Shown piece after piece: positions 47,204 through 55,141 of a stretch of DNA of 64,000 nucleotides. The stretch is from positions 27,775 to 91,774 of the forward strand of contig JAXLQU010000020.1 in the NCBI GenBank assembly GCA_046331425.1. The letters run 5' to 3'. Both the position numbers and the translations under genes were made by a program. This stretch comes from JANNUT01 sp046331425. Lineage in GTDB: Bacteria; Acidobacteriota; Polarisedimenticolia; J045. The stretch's first letter is position 1. Every line of letters starts with the position of its first letter. A model generated the notes under the pieces. It ran no database searches. It worked only from the letters and a program-made list of their open reading frames with translations, and had not been told where the DNA came from.

Positions 47204-48020
47204 CTGCGTCTGACATCGTACGATGCGGCGTGAGGACCTCGACCCACTGTCGGGCGACCAGGCGCGGCTCCAACGACGGGACCCGGCGGTGCAGCGTGGC
47301 GCGGGGAATCGCGCGCGCCATTTGCTCTGCGACAGCGAGCGGATGCGACGAGTCGCCGGCGATGGCAAGCAGCTCCACCGGCATCGATAGTCGAGTGAGT
47401 TCTTCAGGCCAGTTGTCGATCACGCGCCAGCGCGACGAGGCGCGAAACATCGATGCGAGCTTGGGGCCGAGTTCCGCAGGTGAGTAACCACGCCACGCGG
47501 CCATCAGCACTTCTTCAAGCGCCCGCGCACGAGGCGCCGAGAGTCCGACTCCGGCGCGTTGCGCGGCTTGCGCCATGTCACCACGCTCGAGTGCTTCGGC
47601 AGCAGGCGAGCTGTGGCCGAGGCCTCGGGGTGATTCGGGACCGAAGGCGGGCAAGTCTTGCAGCAGGACGCGAACGCGTGTGGGGTGATCGAGAGCCAGA
47701 CGCAGCGTCGTCGCCGCACCCAGGGAGATTCCTCCGACAAACGCACTCTCCCATCGGTGGTGATCGAGTACAGCGATCAAGTCGTGCGACATGGCAGTCA
47801 GTGAGAGGCCGGCCGCGCCATCGCTGTGGCGTGTGAGACCGTGGCCGCGTTGGTCGATCGCAACGCATTCGAAGTGCTCGCCCAAAACCGGTGCGGCCAG
47901 CGAGAAATAGCGCGACGAGAACGCGAGGGCGTGCACACACAAAAGCGGCGGCCCGGCGCCGAATCGCACACCCGAGAGTTGGGCGCTGCCGCTTTGGATC
48001 GACACTGGATGTAGCTTCAC
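47178..48020 (-). CDS. Alpha/beta-hydrolase
   Basis: A 280-residue alpha/beta-fold hydrolase. The oxyanion strand reads LLCVHALAFSS, the DQRGHGLT loop is typical, and the nucleophile elbow GGISLGAAT places the Ser at about residue 99. The acid is likely Asp in AIAGDSSHPL. The late His is less clear, as the usual GHxxxxE is not obvious. The GTG start at 48020 overlaps the HAD gene stop (GTGA). The substrate is unknown. Confidence 0.8.
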   Translation of the reverse strand: MKLHPVSIQSGSAQLSGVRFGAGPPLLCVHALAFSSRYFSLAAPVLGEHFECVAIDQRGHGLTRHSDGAAGLSLTAMSHDLIAVLDHHRWESAFVGGISLGAATTLRLALDHPTRVRVLLQDLPAFGPESPRGLGHSSPAAEALERGDMAQAAQRAGVGLSAPRARALEEVLMAAWRGYSPAELGPKLASMFRASSRWRVIDNWPEELTRLSMPVELLAIAGDSSHPLAVAEQMARAIPRATLHRRVPSLEPRLVARQWVEVLTPHRTMSDAATAPPRIV

Positions 48021-48616
48021 GCGGTCCAATCCAGCTCGAGACGAAGTGTGGCGGCATCGCGGAAGACGGTGGCGATCAGGCCGGACTCGCGAGCGGCGAG
48101 AACGTTGACGAGTCGATCGTCGACAAACAGAACCGAGTCGGGCGCAACCCCGAGTCGTGATAGTGCGCGCTGAAAGTACTCCGGCTGCGGCTTGCGGGCT
48201 CCCAACTCGAACGATGGATGGTGCCCGCTGACAAAGCGATCGAGTTCGAATCGCTGGCGGATCTCGCGGTACCACGGGCGATTGTAGTTGGACAGAATGT
48301 GCACGGGAGCGATCGTCGCGAGTTGTGCGAGCAGCGCTTCCATCCCCTCGACAAACCGATAGCCCGCGAACATCCGCGCGCGCAACGTCTCGACATCGAG
48401 CGTGCGCTTCGCCGTCGGGAGAAAGTACGCTGCGGCGTAGCCGGCCTCGTCCAACTCACCAAGTTCGAAGCGCTCCCAGGCGCTCGGATCGCGTTGACCT
48501 CGCAGCCGATCCAGCGTCTCCCCCGTTGCCGCCTCGATCGCCTCCCGATAGGGGTCGTGAATCAACGTATCCATCAAGTCGAGCGCCACCACCCGAACGC
48601 GACCCACGTCGATCAA
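48017..48616 (-). CDS. HAD-superfamily hydrolase with an altered motif I
   Basis: A 199-residue HAD protein. Motif I reads ALDLMDTLIH: the nucleophile Asp12 and Thr16 are present, but the second position Asp (acid/base) is Met14. Motif II is ILSNYN, motif III GARKPQPEYF and motif IV LFVDDRLVN. Loss of the second Asp is seen in dehalogenases and phosphonatase-like members, so a simple phosphatase role is doubtful. The start is TTG at 48616 after GGAGGT. It is coupled to the hydrolase gene. Confidence 0.78.
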   Translation of the reverse strand: MIDVGRVRVVALDLMDTLIHDPYREAIEAATGETLDRLRGQRDPSAWERFELGELDEAGYAAAYFLPTAKRTLDVETLRARMFAGYRFVEGMEALLAQLATIAPVHILSNYNRPWYREIRQRFELDRFVSGHHPSFELGARKPQPEYFQRALSRLGVAPDSVLFVDDRLVNVLAARESGLIATVFRDAATLRLELDWTA

Positions 48617-48630
48617 CTCCGCACCTCCCC

Positions 48631-48780
48631 CCGCAATCCGGGGACGGTCTACCTATTTCCCCACGACATCCCGCCCATTAATTCGGGGACGGTCTACCTA
48701 TTTCCCCAGGACGTTCCGCCCATTGTCTCCGCGGTCCCCCGTCCGGTCCCGCGGAAATAGGTAGACCGTCCCCGAATTAG
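48631..48780. repeat. REP-like repeat cluster: two direct copies and one inverted copy
   Basis: The core CGGGGACGGTCTACCTATTT occurs at 48639 and 48684 in a 45-nt tandem unit, and inverted at 48753-48774. The second copy extends to a 27-nt arm (48679-48705) that is perfectly complementary to 48753-48779, so a long hairpin with a 47-nt loop can form. It lies between the HAD gene and an exported protein gene. This TTCGGGGAC-type repeat looks like those mobilised by RAYT (IS200-like) transposases, none of which is in the window. Confidence 0.75.
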
Positions 48781-49060
48781 GTGGGTTGCGTGGAGGGGGG
48801 GCGGTGCCCATATTCCGTTGGGCGCCGGGTCGCAAAAGGACGGCGCGGGACCGAGGGCAGAAAAGCCTTGGTCAACCACTTGGGGCCGCCTGTGAGGGCG
48901 GCTCAAAGTCTTTCTGGGCGAATCCTCTCCCCCGGTTTGCTGTGACCCGCGAAATCCTGGGACAAATCGGCTGACCGGAGTTCGGCCATGTTGGCTGAAC
49001 CGTTCCGGCACCAGACCCTGCGGTTGTTTCAGCCTCGTTCGGTTCGGTCCAGAGCCTGCC
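48781..49060. other. 280-bp stretch with no gene seen
   Basis: No convincing reading frame occurs between the repeat cluster and the sigma-54-type promoter. Short open frames here are Arg/Pro-rich shadows. A local GGGCCGCC...GGGCGGCTC inverted pair near 48886-48905 could form a small hairpin, but no T tract follows it. Confidence 0.45.
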
Positions 49061-49075
49061 TGGCACCTCGTTTGC
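49061..49075 (+). promoter_or_regulatory. Sigma-54 (RpoN)-type promoter
   Basis: TGGCAC at 49061-49066, 5 nt, then TTGC at 49072-49075 matches the -24/-12 consensus TGGCAC-N5-TTGC exactly. Transcription would start near 49087, 22 nt before the ATG at 49109, with GGAGG in between. An enhancer-binding activator should be required; none is encoded nearby. Confidence 0.65.
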
Positions 49076-49108
49076 GATAGGCAGTTGCGAAACAGGAGGC
49101 TCGGAACG

Positions 49109-49525
49109 ATGCGCGGACAAACTTCTATAGCTCGATTCGGAATCGCTCTTGCGGCCCTCTCGGTCGCGATGCTCGGCACCGCACTGGCGGCGCCACGAGC
49201 CGTCACTTCGCCGGTTGAGGGCGTGGTCGTGATCAGCGGCCAGATCTTCGCGGGCGGCGAGGTGGTGCTTTCATCGGGCGATTCCGGACCCCTTGCGATG
49301 GTGACTGTCGACGGACGACGTGTGGCGACCGCGTTCCGGCAGGCACTTGATCGCATCCCTGTTGGCGCGACGGCGGAACTCGCGTTTCGCGCCGATCAAC
49401 TGGGACGACAGCAGCTGGTGGGCGTGCGTTGGACTTCGCCCGACGGTCAGCGCACCGAAGAACGCCTGCTGCGGTTCGCCGCTGTCAGCAGCACGGAGAG
49501 CGTGCTGGCGTCCGCCTCGCTGTAA
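49109..49525 (+). CDS. Small exported protein behind a sigma-54 promoter
   Basis: A 138-residue protein with a signal peptide cut near ALAAP (about residue 28). The rest is a compact beta-rich domain: VEGVVVISGQIFAGGEVVLS, TVDGRRVATAFRQALDRIPVG and VRWTSPDGQRTEERLL. There are no cysteines. The start at 49109 has AGGAGG 7 nt upstream. It is a single-gene unit between a repeat cluster and a long GC-rich hairpin. The family is unrecognised; the regulation suggests a nitrogen, motility or envelope-stress response. Confidence 0.7.
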   Translation: MRGQTSIARFGIALAALSVAMLGTALAAPRAVTSPVEGVVVISGQIFAGGEVVLSSGDSGPLAMVTVDGRRVATAFRQALDRIPVGATAELAFRADQLGRQQLVGVRWTSPDGQRTEERLLRFAAVSSTESVLASASL

Positions 49526-49548
49526 GCGCGTCGCATCCGAGCCTCCCG

Positions 49549-49626
49549 GAGCGGCCCGGGACAGGCACCTCCAGGCCCGTCCGGGCTATGGGCCGTCGGC
49601 CCAGGGGTGCGGGGCCCGGGCCGCTC
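49549..49626. repeat. GC-rich inverted repeat between convergent genes
   Basis: Perfect 12-bp arms GAGCGGCCCGGG (49549-49560) and CCCGGGCCGCTC (49615-49626) enclose 54 nt. The loop itself contains smaller GGCCC-type hairpins. It lies between the stops of two convergent genes and probably acts as a structured bidirectional transcription end, though no T tract follows. Confidence 0.5.
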
Positions 49627-49641
49627 ACCGTTTCGCCACGA

Positions 49642-50694
49642 CTAACGCGGCAGACCGCGCGCCACCAACACAGATAAAAGCAGCGGCGCGGCGCGCAGCA
49701 CACGCAGCGTTGCGCGCTGCATCCACGGCGATCGATGCACCGCCAAGGTGCCCAGCGTGAACATCGTCGGCATCCGCACAATTTGCTTGTGAGCGCGCGC
49801 GTAATGGCGGAGATCGCCGCGCGCGATCGCATCGACCACCGCTTCGGCTTGTCGAAACGCGAGCGATAGCCCCTCTCCGGTGATCGGGTCGACGTAACCC
49901 GATGCATCGCCCACCAACGCGACACGCTCATGAAACACCGCGCGCGTCTTCTGACGAAACGGTCCAGCGCCGCGCAACTCGCTCACCACTTCAGAGTCGG
50001 CAAGTCGCCGCTGCAACGCGGGGAAGCGGGCGAGCAGTGCGTCGTAGTCCGGCGCCTCACCATCGCACAACAACGCCACACCGACGACATCGGGCGCCAC
50101 TGGCGTGCAGTAGGCATCGACGCCCTGGGCCCAGTGGACCTCGACGCGAGTGGTCCACGGCGCGATTCGATAGTGTCGCCTCAGCCCAAAGCGCTTGCGC
50201 TGCGGCACAGGTTCGGCAGCACCGATCCAGCGGCGGACTCGCGAGTGCAAACCATCGGCACCAACCACCCAATCAGCCTGAAGCATGCCGCGAGAAGTCG
50301 TCAGACCGTGCGGCGCGAGTGCCATTCCAGCGACGTCCCAGTTCAACTCCGCACCAAGACTCTCCGCGCGTTCGATCATCGCTCGATGCAAGACGGTGCG
50401 CCGAATTCCCAACCCGCACAGCCCGGCCCGAAACGGCGCAGCCGCCACTAGCGGGCCGCGCAACGATTCGGTCACCAACTGCAGCCCATCGAACGGCATC
50501 GACGCACTCGTCGGTATCACCACGCCCAGACGCTGAAGCGCATCGACACCGCCCGGCATCAACCCCTCACCGCACGCCTTGTCGATGATCGGTTGCTGCT
50601 TTTCGATCACGACCGCACGCAGTCCGCGCAGTCGAGCGGCAATGGCAACTGCAAGCCCGGCGGGCCCGCCTCCTACGATCGCGATGGTTTTCAT
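49642..50694 (-). CDS. FAD-dependent oxidoreductase of the type III PKS operon
   Basis: A 350-residue geranylgeranyl-reductase/PHBH-like flavoprotein. The ADP-binding GxGxxG reads AIVGGGPAGLAVAIAARLRG (residues 4-23), the mid motif is VVGADGLHSRVRR, and the ribityl/pyrophosphate motif VALVGDASGYVDPITGEGL lies near residue 270. It is the last gene of a three-gene operon with a methyltransferase and a type III polyketide synthase. In SrsABC-type clusters such an enzyme hydroxylates the polyketide ring, so the same role is likely here. Confidence 0.8.
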   Translation of the reverse strand: MKTIAIVGGGPAGLAVAIAARLRGLRAVVIEKQQPIIDKACGEGLMPGGVDALQRLGVVIPTSASMPFDGLQLVTESLRGPLVAAAPFRAGLCGLGIRRTVLHRAMIERAESLGAELNWDVAGMALAPHGLTTSRGMLQADWVVGADGLHSRVRRWIGAAEPVPQRKRFGLRRHYRIAPWTTRVEVHWAQGVDAYCTPVAPDVVGVALLCDGEAPDYDALLARFPALQRRLADSEVVSELRGAGPFRQKTRAVFHERVALVGDASGYVDPITGEGLSLAFRQAEAVVDAIARGDLRHYARAHKQIVRMPTMFTLGTLAVHRSPWMQRATLRVLRAAPLLLSVLVARGLPR

Positions 50695-50776
50695 ACGCGG
50701 AAGGTTGGCACTCGACCGTCACCTCGTCCAAATGATGACGACCAATTAATTCTCGGCACGCCGCAGCGAGAGTCGG

Positions 50777-51301
50777 TCACGCGGCGGCCCGCCGTCCCAG
50801 AGCCTGTTCCTCGCTGCGAATTCGAATCACCAGCATCAGCGCGTTCAAGGCGCTAAAGACCAGCGCGGTGAGCCAGGCGGTATGGACCATCGGCAGCGCA
50901 ACGATCTCGATCACGACCGCGACGTAGTTGGGATGATGCAGAAAACGATACGGCCCACCGGTCACGAGCGGAGCGCCGGGCAACTCGAATACACGCACTG
51001 TCCATCGCTCCCCGAGCGTGGTGATCGACCAATAGCGCACGCCCTGAGCCAACAGCAACGACAGCATCATCGGGACTGCCAGCCACAGATGAAACGGCCG
51101 GCGCATGGTCACGACTTCCAACGGGCAGGCGACGAGAAACGCGACGTGAAGTGCAACCATGGCAGGATAGTGAAGGCGGCCATGTTCGATGGCGCCCTTG
51201 GCGCGCAACAACAACTCGTGGTGACGAGAGATCACCAGTTCTAGCAAGCGCTGTATCGATACCAACGCCACCAAAAACAGATACGCCAACTGCGTCACCA
51301 T
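50777..51301 (-). CDS. ICMT-like membrane O-methyltransferase
   Basis: A 174-residue membrane protein with about four to five spans. The C-terminal half carries the isoprenylcysteine-methyltransferase signature: GERWTVRVF, then GPYRFLHHPNYVAVVIEI and a late RIRSEEQAL. It uses SAM. Beside a type III polyketide synthase this family (BpsB, SrsB) methylates alkylpyrone or alkylresorcinol hydroxyls. The start lies 7 nt inside the PKS gene. Confidence 0.85.
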   Translation of the reverse strand: MVTQLAYLFLVALVSIQRLLELVISRHHELLLRAKGAIEHGRLHYPAMVALHVAFLVACPLEVVTMRRPFHLWLAVPMMLSLLLAQGVRYWSITTLGERWTVRVFELPGAPLVTGGPYRFLHHPNYVAVVIEIVALPMVHTAWLTALVFSALNALMLVIRIRSEEQALGRRAAA

Positions 51302-52347
51302 TGCAGTAGCACCAACTCGGAGCAAAACCCCGGGCCCATGGCAAGCAACACGCCGAAACCACCCGGAGCCGGAGCGCGTTCGCGGATCGTGTCGTCGAGC
51401 ACAAACAGCACCGACGAGCTGCTGAGATTGCCAACCTCACGCAGGCTCTTCCAGGTCAATTCCAGCGCATCGGATGGCAGATCGAGGCCAATTTGCATCG
51501 CTTCCAGCACCTTCGGGCCGCCAGGGTGGCAGATCCAGCAAGCGATGTCCTTACGGGTCAAATCATGTTGTTCGAGAAACAGATCGACATCTCTCGGCAG
51601 ACGTTCACGCGCCACGGTGGGCACTTGCGGCGACAACACCACGCCGAATCCGCGCTCACTGATCCGCCAACCCATCAGTTCTTCGGTTTCGGGATAGAAC
51701 ACCGAGCGTGTGTCGATGATGCGTGGGCCATGCGCTCGGGGAACCTGCTCGCCCGCGACGATTACCGCAGCCGCGCCATCACCGAACAGTCCAGAGGCGA
51801 TCAGGTTGGCGGGAGAGAGATCGTCCTTTTGAATCGTCAGCGAACACAACTCGACCGAGATCAACAGCGCACACTGATCGGGAAAGGCACGCACGTAGTC
51901 GGCAGCTCGGGCAATACCGGCAGCACCCGCCACACACCCCAGGCCGAAAATTGGGAAGCGCTTGGTCTGTGGCGAGAAGGGCAACTTGTTCATGAGTTGT
52001 GCGTCGATCGACGGGGTGGAAACCCCTGTCACCGAGACGAAGAAGATGGCTCCGATCGACGCCAACGGAAGACCTGAGCGGTCCAACACACGGCGCGTTG
52101 CAGCCTCCGCCAGTTCCAGGGCGACACGTCGCCAAGCATCGTTGGATTGTCCCCAACCCTGCAGGGCGGGATACTCCTCGAGCGGAAGGGCGAGGTGCCG
52201 TCCCCCAACCAAAACGTTGCGATGGAACGCTTCGAGCCGATCGAGATTGGGGACGATTCCAGCGTAGTAGTTCCGAAAGGCCGCAATCAGAGTGTCTTGA
52301 TCGTAGTACTGCCTGGGATGAGCCTTGGCGACCGCCGCAATTTTCAT
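51295..52347 (-). CDS. Type III polyketide synthase (chalcone/stilbene synthase family)
   Basis: A 350-residue KAS-fold enzyme. The catalytic triad can be placed at Cys138 (FGLGCVAGA), His274 (ICHPGGPKVLEAM) and Asn307 (GNLSSSSVL). VSVTGVSTPSIDA is another family segment. It extends an acyl-CoA starter with malonyl-CoA to an alkylpyrone or alkylresorcinol. A TACAAT hexamer lies 6 nt upstream of the ATG without a ribosome site. It heads an operon with the methyltransferase and flavoprotein, divergent from the DUF255 gene. Confidence 0.92.
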   Translation of the reverse strand: MKIAAVAKAHPRQYYDQDTLIAAFRNYYAGIVPNLDRLEAFHRNVLVGGRHLALPLEEYPALQGWGQSNDAWRRVALELAEAATRRVLDRSGLPLASIGAIFFVSVTGVSTPSIDAQLMNKLPFSPQTKRFPIFGLGCVAGAAGIARAADYVRAFPDQCALLISVELCSLTIQKDDLSPANLIASGLFGDGAAAVIVAGEQVPRAHGPRIIDTRSVFYPETEELMGWRISERGFGVVLSPQVPTVARERLPRDVDLFLEQHDLTRKDIACWICHPGGPKVLEAMQIGLDLPSDALELTWKSLREVGNLSSSSVLFVLDDTIRERAPAPGGFGVLLAMGPGFCSELVLLQW

Positions 52348-52426
52348 GGCGCGATTGTATCCGCCGGATCTGCGCTTGGCGCTTGATTCAGCGCGTTCCA
52401 AGCCCGCGAATGCTTACAATCGCGTC
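52348..52426. promoter_or_regulatory. Divergent mirror-image promoters with leaderless starts
   Basis: In the 79-nt gap the minus-strand PKS gene has TACAAT (52359-52354) then 6 nt then ATG. The plus-strand DUF255 gene has TACAAT (52415-52420) then 6 nt then ATG. Both -10 to ATG distances are identical, and neither gene has a Shine-Dalgarno sequence. No good -35 is seen on either side. Confidence 0.5.
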
Positions 52427-54439
52427 ATGCAAAACAGGTTGGGTGCCGAAAAGAGTCCATATCTGCTTCAGCATCGCCACAATCCGGTCAACTGGCAGCC
52501 GTGGGACGATGCTGCATTTGCCGAGGCCAGGCGGCGGGACGTTCCGGTCTTTCTGTCGATCGGGTACTCGACCTGCCACTGGTGTCACGTGATGGAGCGT
52601 GAGTCGTTCGAATCGGAGGCGCTCGCGGCGGTGCTCAATCAACACTTCGTCGCGATCAAGGTCGATCGTGAGGAACGACCCGATATCGATGCGCTGTACA
52701 TGGAGGCGACGCAAGCGATGACCGGGCATGGCGGCTGGCCGATGTCGGTCTGGCTGACCCACGATCGGAAGCCGTTTTTTTGCGGAACGTACTTTCCTCC
52801 CGACCGTTTCGCAGCACTCCTGCGGCGCATCGCCGAAATTTGGCGCGACGACCGCAACGAAGTGCTGACACAGGGCGAAGCGCTGATGCAGGCGATGGCT
52901 AACGCCGCCGTGAAGCCGGGAATCGGAACGTTGGACGACCAGATCTTCTTGTCGCTGGCGCAGCAGTGGCGCGAACGGTTCGATCCGGTTCATGGTGGTT
53001 TTCGCGGCGCCCCGAAGTTCCCCCAAGCAGCCGACTTGCGTGCGCTGCTTCGGCTGCACCGTCGCAGCGACGCGTTGCCGCCGCTGGCGATGGTGCGTAC
53101 CACGCTCGATGCGATGGCTCGGGGCGGGATCTACGATCACCTCGGCGGTGGCTTCGCGCGCTACAGCGTCGATGCCGAGTGGCTCGTGCCTCACTTCGAA
53201 AAAATGCTCTACGACCAGGCATCGTTGGCACTTGCCTATCTAGAGGCCTGGCAGTTGACCGATCATGCCGAGTACGCCTTGGTCGTGCGCGAAACGCTCG
53301 ACTACGTGCTGCGTGACATGACTCACAACGAGGGGGCGTTCTATTCGGCCGAGGATGCCGACAGTGAAGGCGAAGAGGGAAAGTTCTACATCTGGACCGC
53401 CGACGAACTGAAGTCGCTGTTGGGTCCAGCCTACGGTGACTTTGCGGCAACCTTCGGCGTTTCGGATCGAGGCAACTTCGAACACAACAGCACGATCCTC
53501 ACGTTGCAGCCGGGTCACTCACGAACTGATCGCAGCGCTGCGCTGCGTCAGGCGCAGGCACTCGCACTCCAACGCCGCTCGCAGCGTGTTCGACCGCACC
53601 TGGATGACAAGATCCTCACCGACTGGAACGGCTTGATGATCGGCGCGTTGGCGCGGGCATCGTGGGTGCTGCAAGAGCCGCGCTATTTGCAGGCGGCGCA
53701 ACGGGCGGCGACGTTCGTGCTCGCCACGCTACGTAAGGGCGATGGCCGGCTCTTGCACCGCTGGCGTGACGGCGAAGCGCGCATCCCGGGGTTCATCGAT
53801 GACTACGCGTTCCTGATACAGGCGCTGCTCGACCTGCACGAAGCCGACTTCGACAAGCGATGGGTGGACGTAGCGATTGCTCTACAAACGATACAAGACA
53901 ACACGTTCTTCGACAGCGACCAACGCGACTATCGCTTCAGTGACGGCAGCGATCTGCTGCTTCCGCTTCGTCGTTTCGAGAGCTACGACGGTGTCGTGCC
54001 GGCCGGTCGCTCGGTGAGCGCGCTCAATCTGCAGCGACTCGCCGCGATGACAGGCGACACAGCTCTCTTGGAGCGCGCCGACGCATTGTTGTCGTCAACG
54101 CCACACACGATCCAGCGCGCGCCGACCGCGTTCGCGCAGTTGCTCCACGCGCTGGACTATCGACTCGATCGCTCCAAGTCGGTCGCAGTCCTCGGCCAAG
54201 TCTCAGACCCACTCACTCGAGAGCTGATTGAAGCGGTGCGACAAGGTTTCCAACCCAACGTATCCGTGATCGCCGGGAAACAGGCCGAGAGCGTTCCATG
54301 GTTGGTGGGACAGTCCGCCGAGGCCTCTCTCGCACGGGCCTTTGTTTGCGAGCACGGGGCCTGCTTGCCCCCCACCAGCGACCCGCAAACCGCCCGGCGC
54401 CAAGCGATCAGCGTCAACCCGATCCCGGCGCTTCCTTAG
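52427..54439 (+). CDS. DUF255 thioredoxin-like protein (YyaL/SPATA20 family)
   Basis: A 670-residue protein. The N-terminal DUF255 thioredoxin-like domain (about 1-165) starts with EKSPYLLQHRHNPVNWQPW and has the STCHWCHVME redox motif and GHGGWPMSVWLT. The remainder is an (alpha/alpha)6 toroid like glycosidases, with LGGGFARYSVDAEWLVPHFE and FYSAEDADSEGEEG. It is of normal length for the family. The enzymatic role is not established. It is predicted to be leaderless from TACAAT 6 nt upstream. Confidence 0.9.
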   Translation: MQNRLGAEKSPYLLQHRHNPVNWQPWDDAAFAEARRRDVPVFLSIGYSTCHWCHVMERESFESEALAAVLNQHFVAIKVDREERPDIDALYMEATQAMTGHGGWPMSVWLTHDRKPFFCGTYFPPDRFAALLRRIAEIWRDDRNEVLTQGEALMQAMANAAVKPGIGTLDDQIFLSLAQQWRERFDPVHGGFRGAPKFPQAADLRALLRLHRRSDALPPLAMVRTTLDAMARGGIYDHLGGGFARYSVDAEWLVPHFEKMLYDQASLALAYLEAWQLTDHAEYALVVRETLDYVLRDMTHNEGAFYSAEDADSEGEEGKFYIWTADELKSLLGPAYGDFAATFGVSDRGNFEHNSTILTLQPGHSRTDRSAALRQAQALALQRRSQRVRPHLDDKILTDWNGLMIGALARASWVLQEPRYLQAAQRAATFVLATLRKGDGRLLHRWRDGEARIPGFIDDYAFLIQALLDLHEADFDKRWVDVAIALQTIQDNTFFDSDQRDYRFSDGSDLLLPLRRFESYDGVVPAGRSVSALNLQRLAAMTGDTALLERADALLSSTPHTIQRAPTAFAQLLHALDYRLDRSKSVAVLGQVSDPLTRELIEAVRQGFQPNVSVIAGKQAESVPWLVGQSAEASLARAFVCEHGACLPPTSDPQTARRQAISVNPIPALP

Positions 54440-54546
54440 GCGACCGCCGGCAGTTTGCCGCCTGCTGGCGTGTGGCTATTATTCCCGCGACATTCTCGAG
54501 CCATCCCCCAAAACGCTGCATCGAGGTCTATCTCAGGAGAAACGAT

Positions 54547-55131
54547 ATGAGCCTGGTCGGCAAGCCCGCCCCGAGCTTCACGCTCGACGGTTACCACAAC
54601 GGTGAATTCAAGTCGTTCAACATTGCAGACTACAAGGGTAAGTGGGTCTACCTGCTGTTCTATCCGCTCGATTTCACGTTCGTCTGCCCCACCGAGGTGC
54701 TCAGCTTCCACGAGCACGCGCCACAGTTCGCGGAGCGCAACTGCCAGGTGTTCGGTGTTTCGGTCGACAGCAAGTTCGTGCACAAGGCGTGGGTCGAGAC
54801 CGGCAAGGAGGCGGGTGGATTGGGCGGCAAGCTCAACTATCCGTTGCTCGCCGACTTGAACAAGACGATGGCCCGCGACTACGACACGCTGCTCAACGAC
54901 AGCGTCGCGTTGCGCACGTCGTATCTGATCAACCCCGAAGGGGTCGTGGTTCATCAGGTCACCAACTTCCTGCCGGTCGGACGATCCGCCAAGGAGGCGC
55001 TGCGAACGCTGAAGGGATTCCAGTTCGTCGCCGCCAATGGCGATCAGGTCTGCCCTGCCGATTGGGACGAAGGCCAGGACACCATGACCGCCAGCGTCGA
55101 CGGCATGCGCAAGTATCTGGTCAAGCACTGA
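54547..55131 (+). CDS. 2-Cys peroxiredoxin (AhpC/Prx1 type)
   Basis: A 194-residue thioredoxin-dependent peroxidase. The peroxidatic Cys is in DFTFVCPTEVLSF (about residue 50) and the resolving Cys in DQVCPADWDEG (about 168). The C-terminal YLVKH tail belongs to the sensitive Prx1 form. AGGAGA precedes the ATG at 54547. No dedicated reductase (AhpF) is adjacent. The PrsW gene follows 10 nt later. Confidence 0.92.
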   Translation: MSLVGKPAPSFTLDGYHNGEFKSFNIADYKGKWVYLLFYPLDFTFVCPTEVLSFHEHAPQFAERNCQVFGVSVDSKFVHKAWVETGKEAGGLGGKLNYPLLADLNKTMARDYDTLLNDSVALRTSYLINPEGVVVHQVTNFLPVGRSAKEALRTLKGFQFVAANGDQVCPADWDEGQDTMTASVDGMRKYLVKH

Positions 55132-55141
55132 ACTCGGTGCC

